Source: Ancylostoma caninum
Lineage: Eukaryota > Nematoda > Chromadorea > Rhabditida > Ancylostomatidae
Direction: 5' to 3'
DNA: 64,000 nucleotides
Assembly (NCBI GenBank): GCA_037903475.1
Contig: JBAJFG010000064.1
Span: 930,001 to 994,000 of the forward strand
The position numbers were made by a program, and so were the translations under genes. Of this stretch, positions 43,901 to 53,869 are shown piece after piece. How positions within the stretch are numbered: the stretch's first letter is position 1; each line of letters begins with the position of its first letter. Under the pieces are notes generated by a model. It was not told the origin of the DNA, ran no database searches, and was given only the letters and a program-made list of their open reading frames with translations.

Positions 43901-46900
43901 TGCCGGCTTTTTGCGGCAATAAATTTGAAGGTGGCAGCAAAAGGTGTTACGGATTACTAGTGTCTTCATTCTATCTAACATTTCAATCTAGGACCTTCAT
44001 TCGAATGATTTATTCGAATAATTTATTCGAATAATTATTCGAAACTCGAATATTCGAAAAACCCGATCTCCGAATATATTCGAAAATTCGAATATTCGAA
44101 ATTCCCGTTTTTCGAATATATTCGAAATTCGAATATTCGAAAAAGTCAATTTTCGAATATATATTCGATTATTCGAATATTCGAAATTTTCCCAAAAATG
44201 TGCAAGTATACTGCACTGATCGAGCGCTGTTCTGAAGCACCTATACGAAAATGTCTACATAAAAGGGAAACGATTCCGACGACTCAAATTGAAAAGAAAA
44301 TCTCTAGATCAATACACGGATGTAACATATATACCTACATTGTGTTCTTCCACAGCTCGGCTGACAAGCTGTAAGTAGTAATCGCTCATAGACAGAAGAC
44401 TGCATCAAAAACATGAAAAGCTCACAAAATTACTACCTAAAACACATATAGTCTGTTTCGCCAGCGATGATAGTTGAGTATTAGTGCACAGTGTCTGTTT
44501 TTCTCTGCACCCTCTCCAATCTCTGCGCACTTTCCCGCCCTCTTCTTCTCTGCGGCGTTTCCCCAACTATCTTCCCCGTGGAACAGACTATACAACCGTC
44601 CGACTTCGTTCACATTCACATCTCTAAGTGAATTCGTCTTATTCCGTAGGTTTCGGGCCAAAACCACTCGAAAAACTATGGAAAAATGGTCAAATCCAGT
44701 CCGGAACATCAGCGAAACTATCGCGTCGCGTCTGCTGGCAGGCGCGACGCGAATCCGGCCCATCGCGTCGTTTTTCACAAAAAAAAGTATAAACGGGAGG
44801 CGAGGTCGCGACGGGGAACGCCAACTACTACATCGCGACCATTGTTTGCGCATGCATCCACTCGGGACCCATCGCATTTGAACAGTTTGCTTGGACGCGA
44901 CGGTCACGTTGCACCGAAGTATAAACACTCCTAAAGACGCATCACCATCGACGCTCACTGTAAATAAGGACAGTATGTGCTAATTGCAACAGACGCTTAA
45001 TGACAGTCCGCAGAGGGGGGGGGGACGGTTGATCCGACCGCACCCAGGGCCTTGCGCATCTAAGTCCTTTGAGGTAGCTGCCTCAACTGCGCCTCAAACA
45101 ATCGACTTTTACTTCCGCGTTTAGATAACATGCCAAAACTGTGATGTTAAACAAGGAGTGCGAGACTACATCAGTATTTCAACCGAAAAAAAGAAGAAGA
45201 TCGATGGGGACTTGTTTAAATGCAAAATTTTCTAAATACAATTAATGAATTATTGCAACATGGTGTTCCTACTAGTCTACAAAAGTATTTTTCAAAATGA
45301 TGCTAAACAGTGGAGAATCTTCGCCTAGCCTACATCTACCTCACCATTCAGTTGACTTCAGACGCAAATTTTACATCCTAACGCAAGAGACCTGCCAACA
45401 TGAAAAAAACATCGCTTAAATGACTTCTACTCGCTTCCGGAAAGAATGGAGATAGTTTGAAGCATGTACACGCAAAAAAAATTAAAGGACTTTGATGTGC
45501 AGGCTCCTAGATACCGCCGAATCAGGTGTACCCCTCCCCCGCTGTCATTAAGCTTCTGTACTGTAAATAAAGACAGTCTGTGCCAATTTCACAGAAGAAT
45601 GGTGTGCGCGGCTTTCCAGCGTTGCGGCCCAAGAAGTGAGGCGGGAACCAAACGATGGATACGGTAAGAGAATGCTCCGTGTGAGTGTCGAATAGGTTCT
45701 GCTGTGAACACCACCAACCAATTCATCCGACACAGACTACATACAGTGGACGGCAATAGTGGTGGCCCATCTGCGGCCTCGAGAAGGACGCAGCGCGACC
45801 GCGCCGCGCGCGTCGCAACCTATGTTTTCCGCTGCTTTGTGCTATTGCTAGCAACTTTCCACCCGATTCTAAGGATTTTCGGCCAAATCGGGAAAAAAGA
45901 ACCTAGAAATAGCATTTCGGAGGCAGACGACACCGATCCCGGCCGCGCGGTGCGGTCACGCTGCGTTCTTCTCGAGGCCGCAGATGGGCCACCGCCATTG
46001 CCGTCCACTGTATGTATAAGTCCAGACGAAAGTGAGTAACGTAGAAAAAAAGTACTATAAAAAACTATACTGTTAACTACTGTTAACTCACGTGATTTTC
46101 CTTGAGGTAATGAAGCGCTCTCACTACGCTAACAGACATTTTCCCAACTATCGGTTCAGGGATTGGCGCATTCCCCGTTCGTTTTAATAACAAATCAAGA
46201 CACGTAGCCATTGCTTCCATACATATCATAACTTCGTTCTGCAACAAAAAAGTACTTCGCAACAAATTGGTGCCCCAAAAAATGTTTCCAAAGCCATAAA
46301 CCACTTATGACAATATCCAAGTACGAATCACAATATTTCTGCTGAAATCAACCGAGACCTGAGGATCAAACTTCGATTGAAGTTTACCCTCTTATTTCTC
46401 ACGCTAAACTTTTCGAAAACATAGCTCAGTAAATGCGTCTTCATCGAGTATGGTCCTACATTGGCACATCACAACATTGTGTTGATACCACAAACAAAAC
46501 ACATTCAAACTTTTACCCCTTTGTTCATCTTCACAAAAAGATTTCGACTTTCCTTCACACGTTAGATATACATGTAGAAGGAAGCTCGAATATCAGCTAA
46601 TCGCAAGTGTTGCACCTGTGGAACCATAGAGATGGTAGCAGAAATTCCTTTTCAACTCAAAAAAGGACATATACTCATTCCATATCATTTACTACATTAG
46701 GCTAATCATTGTGTGTCTCTTCGCAGAAAGTATATAGAGATTACATGAAGCCGTCAAAACTTAAAAACTTTTCTTATACATATCGAAGCACCAATTTGAC
46801 CTTTTTCTATAAGTACAAGAGATAATTACCTCTGTAATTATATATCCAAAGGAATGAACAATATGTGGACAGTCGTAGGCTCGTGATAATATACGTAAAT

Positions 46901-49395
46901 CCATTATGATCCTATTGTTCTCAACTGGATTGGTACTTCTGGGCATTGCCTGGAACACAGAATTTTCTCTACAGTGAACGATAGTCTCTTGTTATTGCCC
47001 CTCTTGTGATCACCTTCAATTATGTACAAAAATGAACTACAGTGGCGGTCACATATTTAGCACACCCACAATTTTCGACCACAGAATTTTCTGCATATCT
47101 CAGCTCCAGAGTGAGCAATCAAAACCAGGTTTGAGTATGTGTTGGGGTTCTATGCGAGCTTCCCTCCTGTTGCTCACCATATGCATAGAATCAATTGGAA
47201 CTGGATTAAAAAACAGAATTCCAATTTCATCGGTTTTTTCAAACTAGGTATAAGAATTTCGTATCTGTCTGTGGAAGGAATTGAAGTAGTGACTTGAATT
47301 GAGCATTCTTCTCCTCAATATTTCGCTATGAAAGCTATTCGCGCATTCTCCGTGGCAGCTGGAGCCAGAGACAGAAACAAACCATCGAATTTGTCAAAAA
47401 TTCCATTTTATTGAATCCTAAGAATAATGCAAGTGGCGGGATTTTCCCGTGATTACCTGAGTGACTGTTAGAAGTACAAATCGGAGAAAAATCCATAGAC
47501 AAAGTGCATGCTTTCTGCTTGTTATCATGATTAAACCTTTTTTCCCCGATTGCTGAGCCATGTTGACGTCCTCTGTTCTTCCCTGAGGTGAAGAACTGTG
47601 CATCGAAACAACCATAGCGAAATGCGCACTAATATTCAGGATAAAACCACATTTTCTCTCCATTTGACAAACTGATGTAAGAGTGTGACGAAAACAGGTG
47701 AAAATGGAGTGGGAGTGGGGGCACACTTGTGGAGCCCAAGCCTAAGTCTTAGGTTTAGGTTTAAACCTATGTTTAAGCACAGGAATAGGCTTAGGCTTAG
47801 CTTGGGCTTAGGCTAGTGCTTTGGCATAGGCTTACAAGATGAAGCCTATGACTTTTTATAGGGTGCCCCCCCCTAACTCCCTTTTCGCCCGCCACTGTAT
47901 CTATAACCCAAAAATAAGGATCACTCACAGCCCCGACCTCTTTGCACCGCCGATGCGCACCTCGTGGCAGCGGCAGTGAGAATAGAGCTTCTCGGATTTG
48001 CACTCGGACAAAGAAAAACATTTTGAAATAGGACTGGATTTCTACTTCAATAGGGTTGCGACAATCAGGGGGAACGACGATTGATGACAAAATTTCTGGT
48101 TGCGGGGTTTAGATCCTGAAGTGGGTAAAGGATCAATCAGGCCTAATGCAGTGTTTCTCAACAGTGTTATTTGGAGCTACTTTGCAAATGAACCCTTTTT
48201 GTAAACACCTAGGCTACAAACGACTTATAATTCAAATAAAAGTAATCCCGGTTATTTTTGGGCTCTCCACTTATACATAGCTGTACATTTTCTATTTCTG
48301 TCAGGTTTTGTGAGTAGGAAGCGATGAATAACATGCACTGATTCCCTCATTAACATCGCAGTTGACTCGATGAATAGCTAAACAAAAAAAAAACCTTCAC
48401 TGCCATCACATTGTCGTTGTACTGCATTTTCGACACGTGCCCACAACTTCCATGACCTAGTTCAGCTATGAACTGTAAATCCTCAACGGCTACTCGTTGC
48501 GTTTTCCCTGAAAAATTATATACTCATAAATAGTGCATGAATATAAAAGTCTAATGAGCAGTATTAGTGCCAAATCCATCTTTCAATTTAAAACGACAGC
48601 TAAAATATCCCTGAATTAGTCGTATAACTGACGCTTGTCAGGAGAAAGCCTAGCTTAACAACATGTGGTTGTCGGGTGCAGGTGGACCCGCCGCCATATA
48701 GTAGTAGTGAAAGCTGATAGAGCGATGCTGCTGCTCCTTCCTCCAGTGCAGCCAAACATTCCTTTGTCATTTAGTATACTTATTTAGTGAGTGTTATGAT
48801 AATTCTTGCCGATTATGAGGAGGGAGAGGTCGCATGGGGATCGACTTATCACCACCACGCTTGATTTAAGTAAAGAATGAACGGTTCCAAAACAGCTTCA
48901 CGTGGGAGAGGAGAGTGAAGGTGGGCGGAGCCTCCGTTCCTGGGTATTCCACCTCTGACACCGCCGTTGTAGTCCTCGACGACTGTAGCACCCTGTGCCC
49001 CCGTCGCTGGCGACTGTGACGTCAGCACCCATCGATTGCTCAACAACATTACGATCAGTGACGGCGACGCAGAGTGCTGTACTCCTCGAGGAGTATAGCG
49101 GCTATCTGTTTCTCAGTCGACTTGTAGATGGCGATATTTCATGTGCGTCCACAGCGCGGACGAGTTTTCCGTGATGGGTCCCGCTACGAAACCCTGCAAA
49201 TAGTACGAATTCCATAAACTGGCCCCCGCTAAACCACATGCGCACGACCCGTCAACGGCGTTAGCTGGCGCGACGAAACCCTTTTGTTCACAGCGGCAGA
49301 TGTGTGCACGGCAATTTCTTCGCAAGTCGACTGTTCAAGGTGTTCAACTTACTTTTGCGATTGTCCAGCGGTCGGCTACATTGTAAGCGACTCAT
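34923..49395 (-). CDS. MAP kinase kinase, MKK7 type (eight exons)
   Basis: A dual-specificity kinase that should phosphorylate a JNK-type MAP kinase in stress signalling. Exons on the minus strand: 49395-49353, 48507-48395, 46949-46830, 46238-46092, 36480-36316, 36256-36107, 35141-35055, 34997-34923. All borders are GT..AG, phases match, and the sum is 900 nt, giving 299 residues. Motifs: Gly loop [10 protein letters not shown] (30-39), Lys52 in MAVK, Glu in [18 protein letters not shown] with Asp147, DFG at 165-167, activation loop with Ser175 and Ser179, APE at 189-191, DVWSLG at 206-211, and ERPRY with HPFI near the end. [29 protein letters not shown] and the [10 protein letters not shown] tail resemble MKK7 more than MKK4 or MKK3/6. 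The N-terminus is short. Exon 1 is the least certain. Confidence 0.85.
36500..41570. other. Intronic stretch with little recognisable content
   Basis: Short frames (for example 37212-37469 and 38420-38701, plus strand) show no safe family match. The only feature I can support is the SINE-like sequence at 39420-39478. Confidence 0.35.
39420..39478 (+). repeat. tRNA-like SINE head
   Basis: GAGCGCAGCGACACCGCGC resembles an A box and GGTTCGAATCCC is a good B box, about 20 bp apart. The spacing and lack of an acceptor stem argue against a functional tRNA. Confidence 0.45.
42260..42470. repeat. AT-rich array with four CGAATATTCG palindromes
   Basis: Overlapping copies of TTCGAATATTCGAA occur with linkers such as AAAAAGTCAA. 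CGAATATTCG has the form nGAAnnTTCn, the two-unit heat-shock factor site. It may be simple repeat DNA only. Confidence 0.7.
42634..43756. repeat. 1.1-kb interval bounded by inverted copies of a short word
   Basis: ACATGAGTCCTTGCGCTTTC at 42648 and GCGCAAAGACTTAT at 43730 are inverted relatives. Inside, 42698-42780 is a hairpin with an arm containing GTACCATTACCACTCTTTCA. No transposase is present. Confidence 0.4.
43500..43697. repeat. MITE with CAGTGAGCGTCGATGGC ends
   Basis: Both ends are present as inverted copies of about 17 bp, with a 200-bp GC-rich body. Related left ends start at 41578 and 50420 and a right end at 44960, all sharing TTTTCTTGATAGTT-like internal text. Confidence 0.6.
43985..44195. 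repeat. Second AT-rich array with four CGAATATTCG palindromes
   Basis: It has the same word and linker order as the array at 42260 (TTCGAATATTCGAAAAAGTC in both) and the same orientation, so the two are copies of one unit about 1.75 kb apart. Confidence 0.7.
45744..46010. mobile_element. 267-bp MITE with about 70-bp TIRs and TA duplication
   Basis: The ends CAGTGGACGGCAATAGTGG and complement CCGCCATTGCCGTCCACTG are flanked by TA. The arms also share GCGGCCTCGAGAAG. The body is unrelated to any frame. TA targeting suggests Tc1/mariner-type mobilisation. It lies 82 bp downstream of exon 4. Confidence 0.85.
47418..47560 (-). CDS. Possible signal-anchor exon within MAP2K7-like intron 2
   Basis: From an ATG at 47560, [20 protein letters not shown] leads to a hydrophobic stretch ([11 protein letters not shown]) and then TQ followed by a good donor (GTAATC). 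It could be a first exon of a secreted or membrane protein, but no second exon could be found. Weak. Confidence 0.2.
47737..47835 (+). repeat. Interstitial TTAGGC-like tract
   Basis: Degenerate copies of TTAGGC and TTAGGT (GGCTTAGGCTTAGCTTGGGC) run for 100 bp. TTAGGC is the nematode telomere unit. A complementary tract lies at 58828-58910. Confidence 0.6.
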
Positions 49396-49399
49396 TTTA

Positions 49400-50410
49400 G
49401 AAGTGAGAATTTCCGTGAGTGCTGCCTTTAAAATTTGGACTTGAGCGAGGTAGTTGATGTAAGCAAGATACGAGAACTCTCGAGAAGCATTGAATATTGG
49501 ATTTGCTTACGTTTCCAGGAGTTCTTTTTGCACTGATGATGTTCATTGGATGGAACTTTCCGTCAACCAAAAAATACCCTCCAAGCGCTGCCGTGATTAG
49601 AATAAGTTATGTACATCTGTTTCTTTCGGCGTTTCCGCCATCATTAGGGACAACCATAGTTGGAGTACAGCTAAACTAGGCAGAATTTATGAATTTTCGC
49701 GTTGTCTGGGAAAATGTGGGATTACAGTTCTTCTCGAAAAGATAGACGGATTCCGTGAATGCAGAATCGTGGCGGGACCTGGACGAAGGATGCGGAGGGA
49801 GCATGCTCCAGGTGAGAGGGTCGACTAGGTCCCGCCACGATATCGCGACCGCTACGCTAAGAAACCGCACGCGCAATCCGTCTATCTTTTCGACAAGGAC
49901 TGTACCTGCAGTACTGACTCCCTATTCTGTTACACAAATACGGTACTATCGTACGTAGAGACTTCGTTTGAGCCTGTCCTCATTGAGGACACAAATATTT
50001 ATGAGGTTGTAGCACATCTTCTGGTTTACGGAAAAATTCAGTCGATTAATATCGACACTGCAAAAAGAGCTTTTGAGAACACTAACAAATTCATAATTCA
50101 ATGCTTACTGATTATTCATACAGTCCTTCTAAAGACACCGCCAATCTGCTAAGCCGCGCCGCATTACCTATGTATTATCATACGTGACGTGACGTGGCTG
50201 AACTGACGGGTGGTTCAGCGTGAGGCAAGAATTTTTGAGAAGGACTGTATTTCTCGCTTATTCAACTACCTCATTCAAGTTCAAATCTGAAGTTCAATTC
50301 AAAACAAGCCTCATAGCAACCACCGTCTAATAGAAAGCCAATCCTGAACTGAGCTTTCTAAACTAATCTAAGCCCAAATTTATTCAGAGACGAAGACAGA
50401 AGGAAACACA
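49400..50410. other. Upstream flank of the MAP2K7-like gene; no gene recognised
   Basis: A promoter could lie here but I see no core element with confidence. ATTTTAAAGGCAG at about 49425-49440 (minus) could be a trans-splice acceptor just before the start codon. Confidence 0.3.
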
Positions 50411-50419
50411 ACGCACAAT

Positions 50420-50620
50420 GAGCGTCGATGGCAGGACACTTTCCGCGGACACGCTAAGAACGCGGGCACGGCCGCGCCGCTCGCATTCAATTCGGCGCTG
50501 TGGCAGTGGGAAATCAGTGTTTTCTTGATAGTTTTTCGTCATAATTTGATGTTAGCGCTCAAGAAAACTAACTATCTATTACCCCCCCCCCCCCCGCTTC
50601 CCTCTACGGTTTGTTGTCGC
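50420..50620. repeat. Truncated CAGTGAGCGTCGATGG-family copy and poly-C tract
   Basis: ATGAGCGTCGATGGCAGG opens it, and TTTTCTTGATAGTTTTTC is shared with the 43500 copy. A run of C follows at about 50583-50596. No matching right end was seen. Confidence 0.5.
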
Positions 50621-50923
50621 GGAGAGGATTCTAGCGCGAGCGGTGCGGTCCCACTGCGTGCTTCCTGAAGCCGCGGAAAACGCACCCTTTTCGACTGCCG
50701 CTATACTGTTCGAGAAGTATAGCGGTCTAGGTCGCGCCGTCGCGGCGACAGTGGCCGTCGTGCGTATCGGTCGTGGGCGGGGCGTCGATCGGGACCGACG
50801 GTCGCCGCTGTCGACAACGCGCCGTCGTCGATTCCGATCGACGACAGCGGCGACAGACGTGAGTTTTTCGTTTTTGAATCGTTTTTTTTTAAATAATTTT
50901 GTGTAGTTGTTAGTTGTTCACAA

Positions 50924-51521
50924 TTAAATCTGTGTTTCAGGTAGGCCTAGAGTGCAGAACGGAGCAGTCGACTAGAGTGGGCTACTTCCGAAAAATGGGG
51001 ATATCTATCAGGAATTGTGAAGGGAAGGTATGAGTGTTTAGGAATAATGGTTCATTATTAGTTTTTCAAGCGGTGTGTTTGTATTTCAATTCACCATGTT
51101 CGCTTTTTTTTTGCGTTTGAACTTTTTTCTTCGTTAGACCCTCCTTGCCCTACCGATGAGCCTCGGGGAGGGTTCTTTTTCAACTTGTTTGCGTTATGTC
51201 TAGGGTTAGGACGCGAAACACACCGTTTTGTTTTGTTTTTTTTTTCGACGACGAACATGAAGAACCCTCCCCAAGGCTCATCAGCAGCATAGGGAGTATC
51301 TACCGAAGAAAAAAATGAATTCAAACGCAAAAAGTAAAGAAAACCGAACATGGTAAATTGAAATAAAAACACAGTTTGAAAAACTAATAATAAGCCATCA
51401 CTCCTAAACACTCATACTTTCCTTTCACGATTCCTGATAGATATCCCCATTTTTCGGAGGTAGCCCACTCTAGTCGATTACTCCGTTCTGCACTGTATGC
51501 CTCACCTGAAACAGATTTAAC
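50924..51521. repeat. 600-bp fold-back element
   Basis: 50924-51170 and 51285-51521 are inverted copies (for example CGACTAGAGTGGGCTACTTC and GAGCCTCGGGGAGGGTTCTT with its complement). The central 110 bp is unpaired. The arms differ by point changes and small indels. No coding content. Confidence 0.85.
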
Positions 51522-51599
51522 ACATTCGCGACAACGCAGATTTTCCGCTCAGGGCCACTTTGGACCAAAGCGAGTTTGCGCTTGCTTCTCACCGGATTT

Positions 51600-52375
51600 G
51601 CGAGAATTAGGGCATATTGACATGCTGATCACAATTATGCCATCTATTTTACTCGGTAAAGCACTTCTGTAGTGTTACTGCATGTATACTGTAGAAACTG
51701 TAGAAAGACCTTTTTCAATCAGAATTCAACCAAAATTTGCGCAGGAGGGTTATTTTACATACAGATTAAGAATATGAAATCCATTGTCTACCGTATCGCT
51801 TCACTGCAGGGTTACTGTAATCATACTGTAAGAACTGTGGGAAAGGTTTTGCATCAGAATTTGCCCGAAATTGGGGTTATTTTACACTCTGAACCCGAAT
51901 ATGGCACCTATCTCGAATATGGATCTCAAATTCGTGTTCAGCATGTCAGAAACCCCCACCTGCCAAAGTTCCAGTGAATTTGGTGAACAAAATGCATCTA
52001 CAGTATGCCTACGGTAGCCCTACTGTACTGCGCTACTGTAAAAAATGGATGTCAATTTCGTACTCAGCATGTCAAATAACCCCACTTGCCAAAGTTTCAC
52101 TGAATGTGGTGAATAAAATGCATCTACAGTATGCCTACAGTAACCATACGATAACGCTACAGTGGCCTAAGAGTACTGCTCTACGGTGCCGGACTAATGG
52201 CTTATTAGTGTTCAGCACGTCATGTAACCCCGAAGTTCAAATTTGCAGTAGATGCTGTGAGAAAATACACCAGCAGCATCTACAGTATGACTACAGTAAT
52301 CCTATAGTACCGCAGTTACGGTACAAAATGGATGCCATTTCCGTGTTCAGCGGGTAGGATAACCCCTAGGGGCAG
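51600..52375. repeat. Tandem repeat family, about 115-150 bp period
   Basis: Units contain AAAATGCATCTACAGTATGC, a short CTGTA-rich stretch, AAAATGGATGTCAATTTCGT and TCAGCATGTCAAATAACCCC. They drift to the right. The same phrases form the palindrome at 19396-19610 and a piece of the mariner at 30530. Confidence 0.75.
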
Positions 52376-52414
52376 AATTTGGGGGAGCTCCACCTAAGAA
52401 AAAGTGATAAAACG

Positions 52415-52490
52415 GATACGACCCACCCGTGGGTCGTATTGTCCTCTACGTAACTTCCCGTACGACCCACCGGTGGGCAGTATTGTCTGT
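52415..52490. repeat. Pair of short palindromes GACCCACCSGTGGGTC
   Basis: ACGACCCACCCGTGGGTCGT and ACGACCCACCGGTGGGC, 41 bp apart, each followed by ATTGTC. They could be transcription-factor-like sites or repeat debris; no neighbouring gene supports a role. Confidence 0.5.
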
Positions 52491-52499
52491 TATGTGTTA

Positions 52500-53700
52500 A
52501 TTAAGAACAACTAACAACTACAGAAAAATTATTTTTAAAAAACATACGTCGGGTGCGCTCTCCGAGTACGGTGTCAAGTTTATGCGATTTGAGATTTGAA
52601 AAACAGTCACAACAACAAACACCGTATTCTACTTCAAGATGAAGTCAGTGTATATCATAATGATCGGAGTTATTGAAGTTTCGTCACATTCCAAATTTGC
52701 ACTAGTATGGTATCCTAAACGATAATGACCTAACAATATATCAAGCGGGGCACGAGTAACGCAGTGGCCAAAGGTGCCACCGCCGCACACACAATCGTTT
52801 GTTCTCTCGCCCTTGACAGACCAGACCTTCACTTCCAAGCTCATTGAAATGATACCAGAGCTGTCCGGGAAAACGAAACGCTCGGGTAGAGCATCCCCAC
52901 CCATCGCAAGTTATAGGTTTTACGACAGCAACGCCTTCAAATGCTTTTGCAATCCTAAGGCAGCTGCCATACTTCTCGAGCAACATAGCAGAAGATGAAG
53001 TTGAATGCGTGGCACACCCCAAAAACGAGACATACAGTCAAATGAAAATCAGAATACAAGCGATGGAAGATCAAGTGCTTTTCCACTATCTCGAAAATGC
53101 GCAAAAGGTGTCCGGTCTTTTAGAGGCTCGCCGAAAAAGTAGTTCTGGCACCTAGCCAGAGTGCCGCGACCAACTGCACTGATGTTTGAGAAGATTCAAA
53201 TTAGATTTTCCATGAGTGTTCGAACATATTCGATGTGACAGGAAAGGGAACGAAAAGAAGCTCTCTATATCCTTGCATCCAGTCGTCTACATCGTAAAAA
53301 CCTGCATTATACATACGATTTTCGACTATTACAAATATCCCCCTATATCGGAAATGAAAATTAGGGTGCATTCCTGTGAGATGTGGCAAAAGAAACCGAT
53401 TGTCCAAAATCGATGGCATTATATATTTGATCGCCATCGTGCATGAGCTTTAATCGCTCTCGATGGTGATTCTCATTGTTAGAGCACTTTTGACGACCGA
53501 ATAATAGTTAAAACTTCGACAACACTTGGAAAACATCCAGAAATTAAACGTTTCCAGCCGGTTAGACTCTGGACTACGAATCGGAGGGAAAAAACTAAAG
53601 CAAAAAAAACATCAAGGAAACAGCTGAGCTCATTGCACATAATATATGCGAAAAATTGGTGAAGGATTCCGCCAGAATTCATCGCAAACGTAACCATGAT
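52500..53700. other. No recognisable gene
   Basis: Frames at 52741-53022 and 53201-53437 on the minus strand have ordinary composition but no motif I can name, and no consistent splice pattern. Confidence 0.3.
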
Positions 53701-53719
53701 AGTGAACGGAAACTGTGGA

Positions 53720-53868
53720 CTAACTGGATCGAAACCGACTACCTCCGACAGTAAGCAATCCCGACCCGCTCATCAATTCCTGATAGAGCAAGTCAGTAGA
53801 ATTCCGTTGCCGATACGAAAGAGCTTCTTCCTGCACATCTCCGAATCCCAGGCTCATGTCTCTAATAA
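53720..53868 (-). CDS. Possible last exon of an unknown gene
   Basis: After an acceptor (CTTTTCAG) the minus strand reads IRDMSLGFGDVQEEALSYRQ, then STDLLYQELMSGSGLLTVGG, and stops at TAG (53720). Composition and acceptor look like a real exon, but no upstream exon could be linked and no family is recognised. Confidence 0.25.
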
Positions 53869-53869
53869 C

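Larger units (their letters stand above)
41578..44960. mobile_element. Possible TA-flanked element with CAGTGAGCGTCGATGG ends
   Basis: The left end at 41578 reads CAGTGAGCGTCGATGG after TA; the right end at 44945-44960 is its complement followed by TA. The inner sequence next to the two ends is GC-rich but not matching. A 200-bp copy with both ends lies inside at 43500-43697, so the outer pair may instead be two different truncated copies. Confidence 0.4.
36481..46091 (-). other. 9.6-kb repeat-filled intron 4 of the MAP2K7-like gene
   Basis: It separates exon 4 (kinase N-lobe/hinge) from exon 5 (HRD and DFG). It contains a SINE at 39420, two CGAATATTCG arrays, an inverted element with CAGTGAGCGTCGATGG ends, and a TA-flanked MITE at 45744. 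Other introns are 57 bp to 1.4 kb. No intact gene is evident inside. Confidence 0.7.

Noticed and set aside
44437..44958. 173-codon minus-strand frame
   Set aside because: It is GC-rich DNA inside the CAGTGAGCGTCGATGG repeat region and shows no domain.
34923..49395. MKK4 or MKK3/6 assignment for the kinase
   Set aside because: The [29 protein letters not shown] and DVSEWF blocks fit the MKK7 group better by eye; a tree would settle it.
50640..50906. 87-codon arginine-rich frame
   Set aside because: GC-rich repeat with inverted words; no motif and no splice context.
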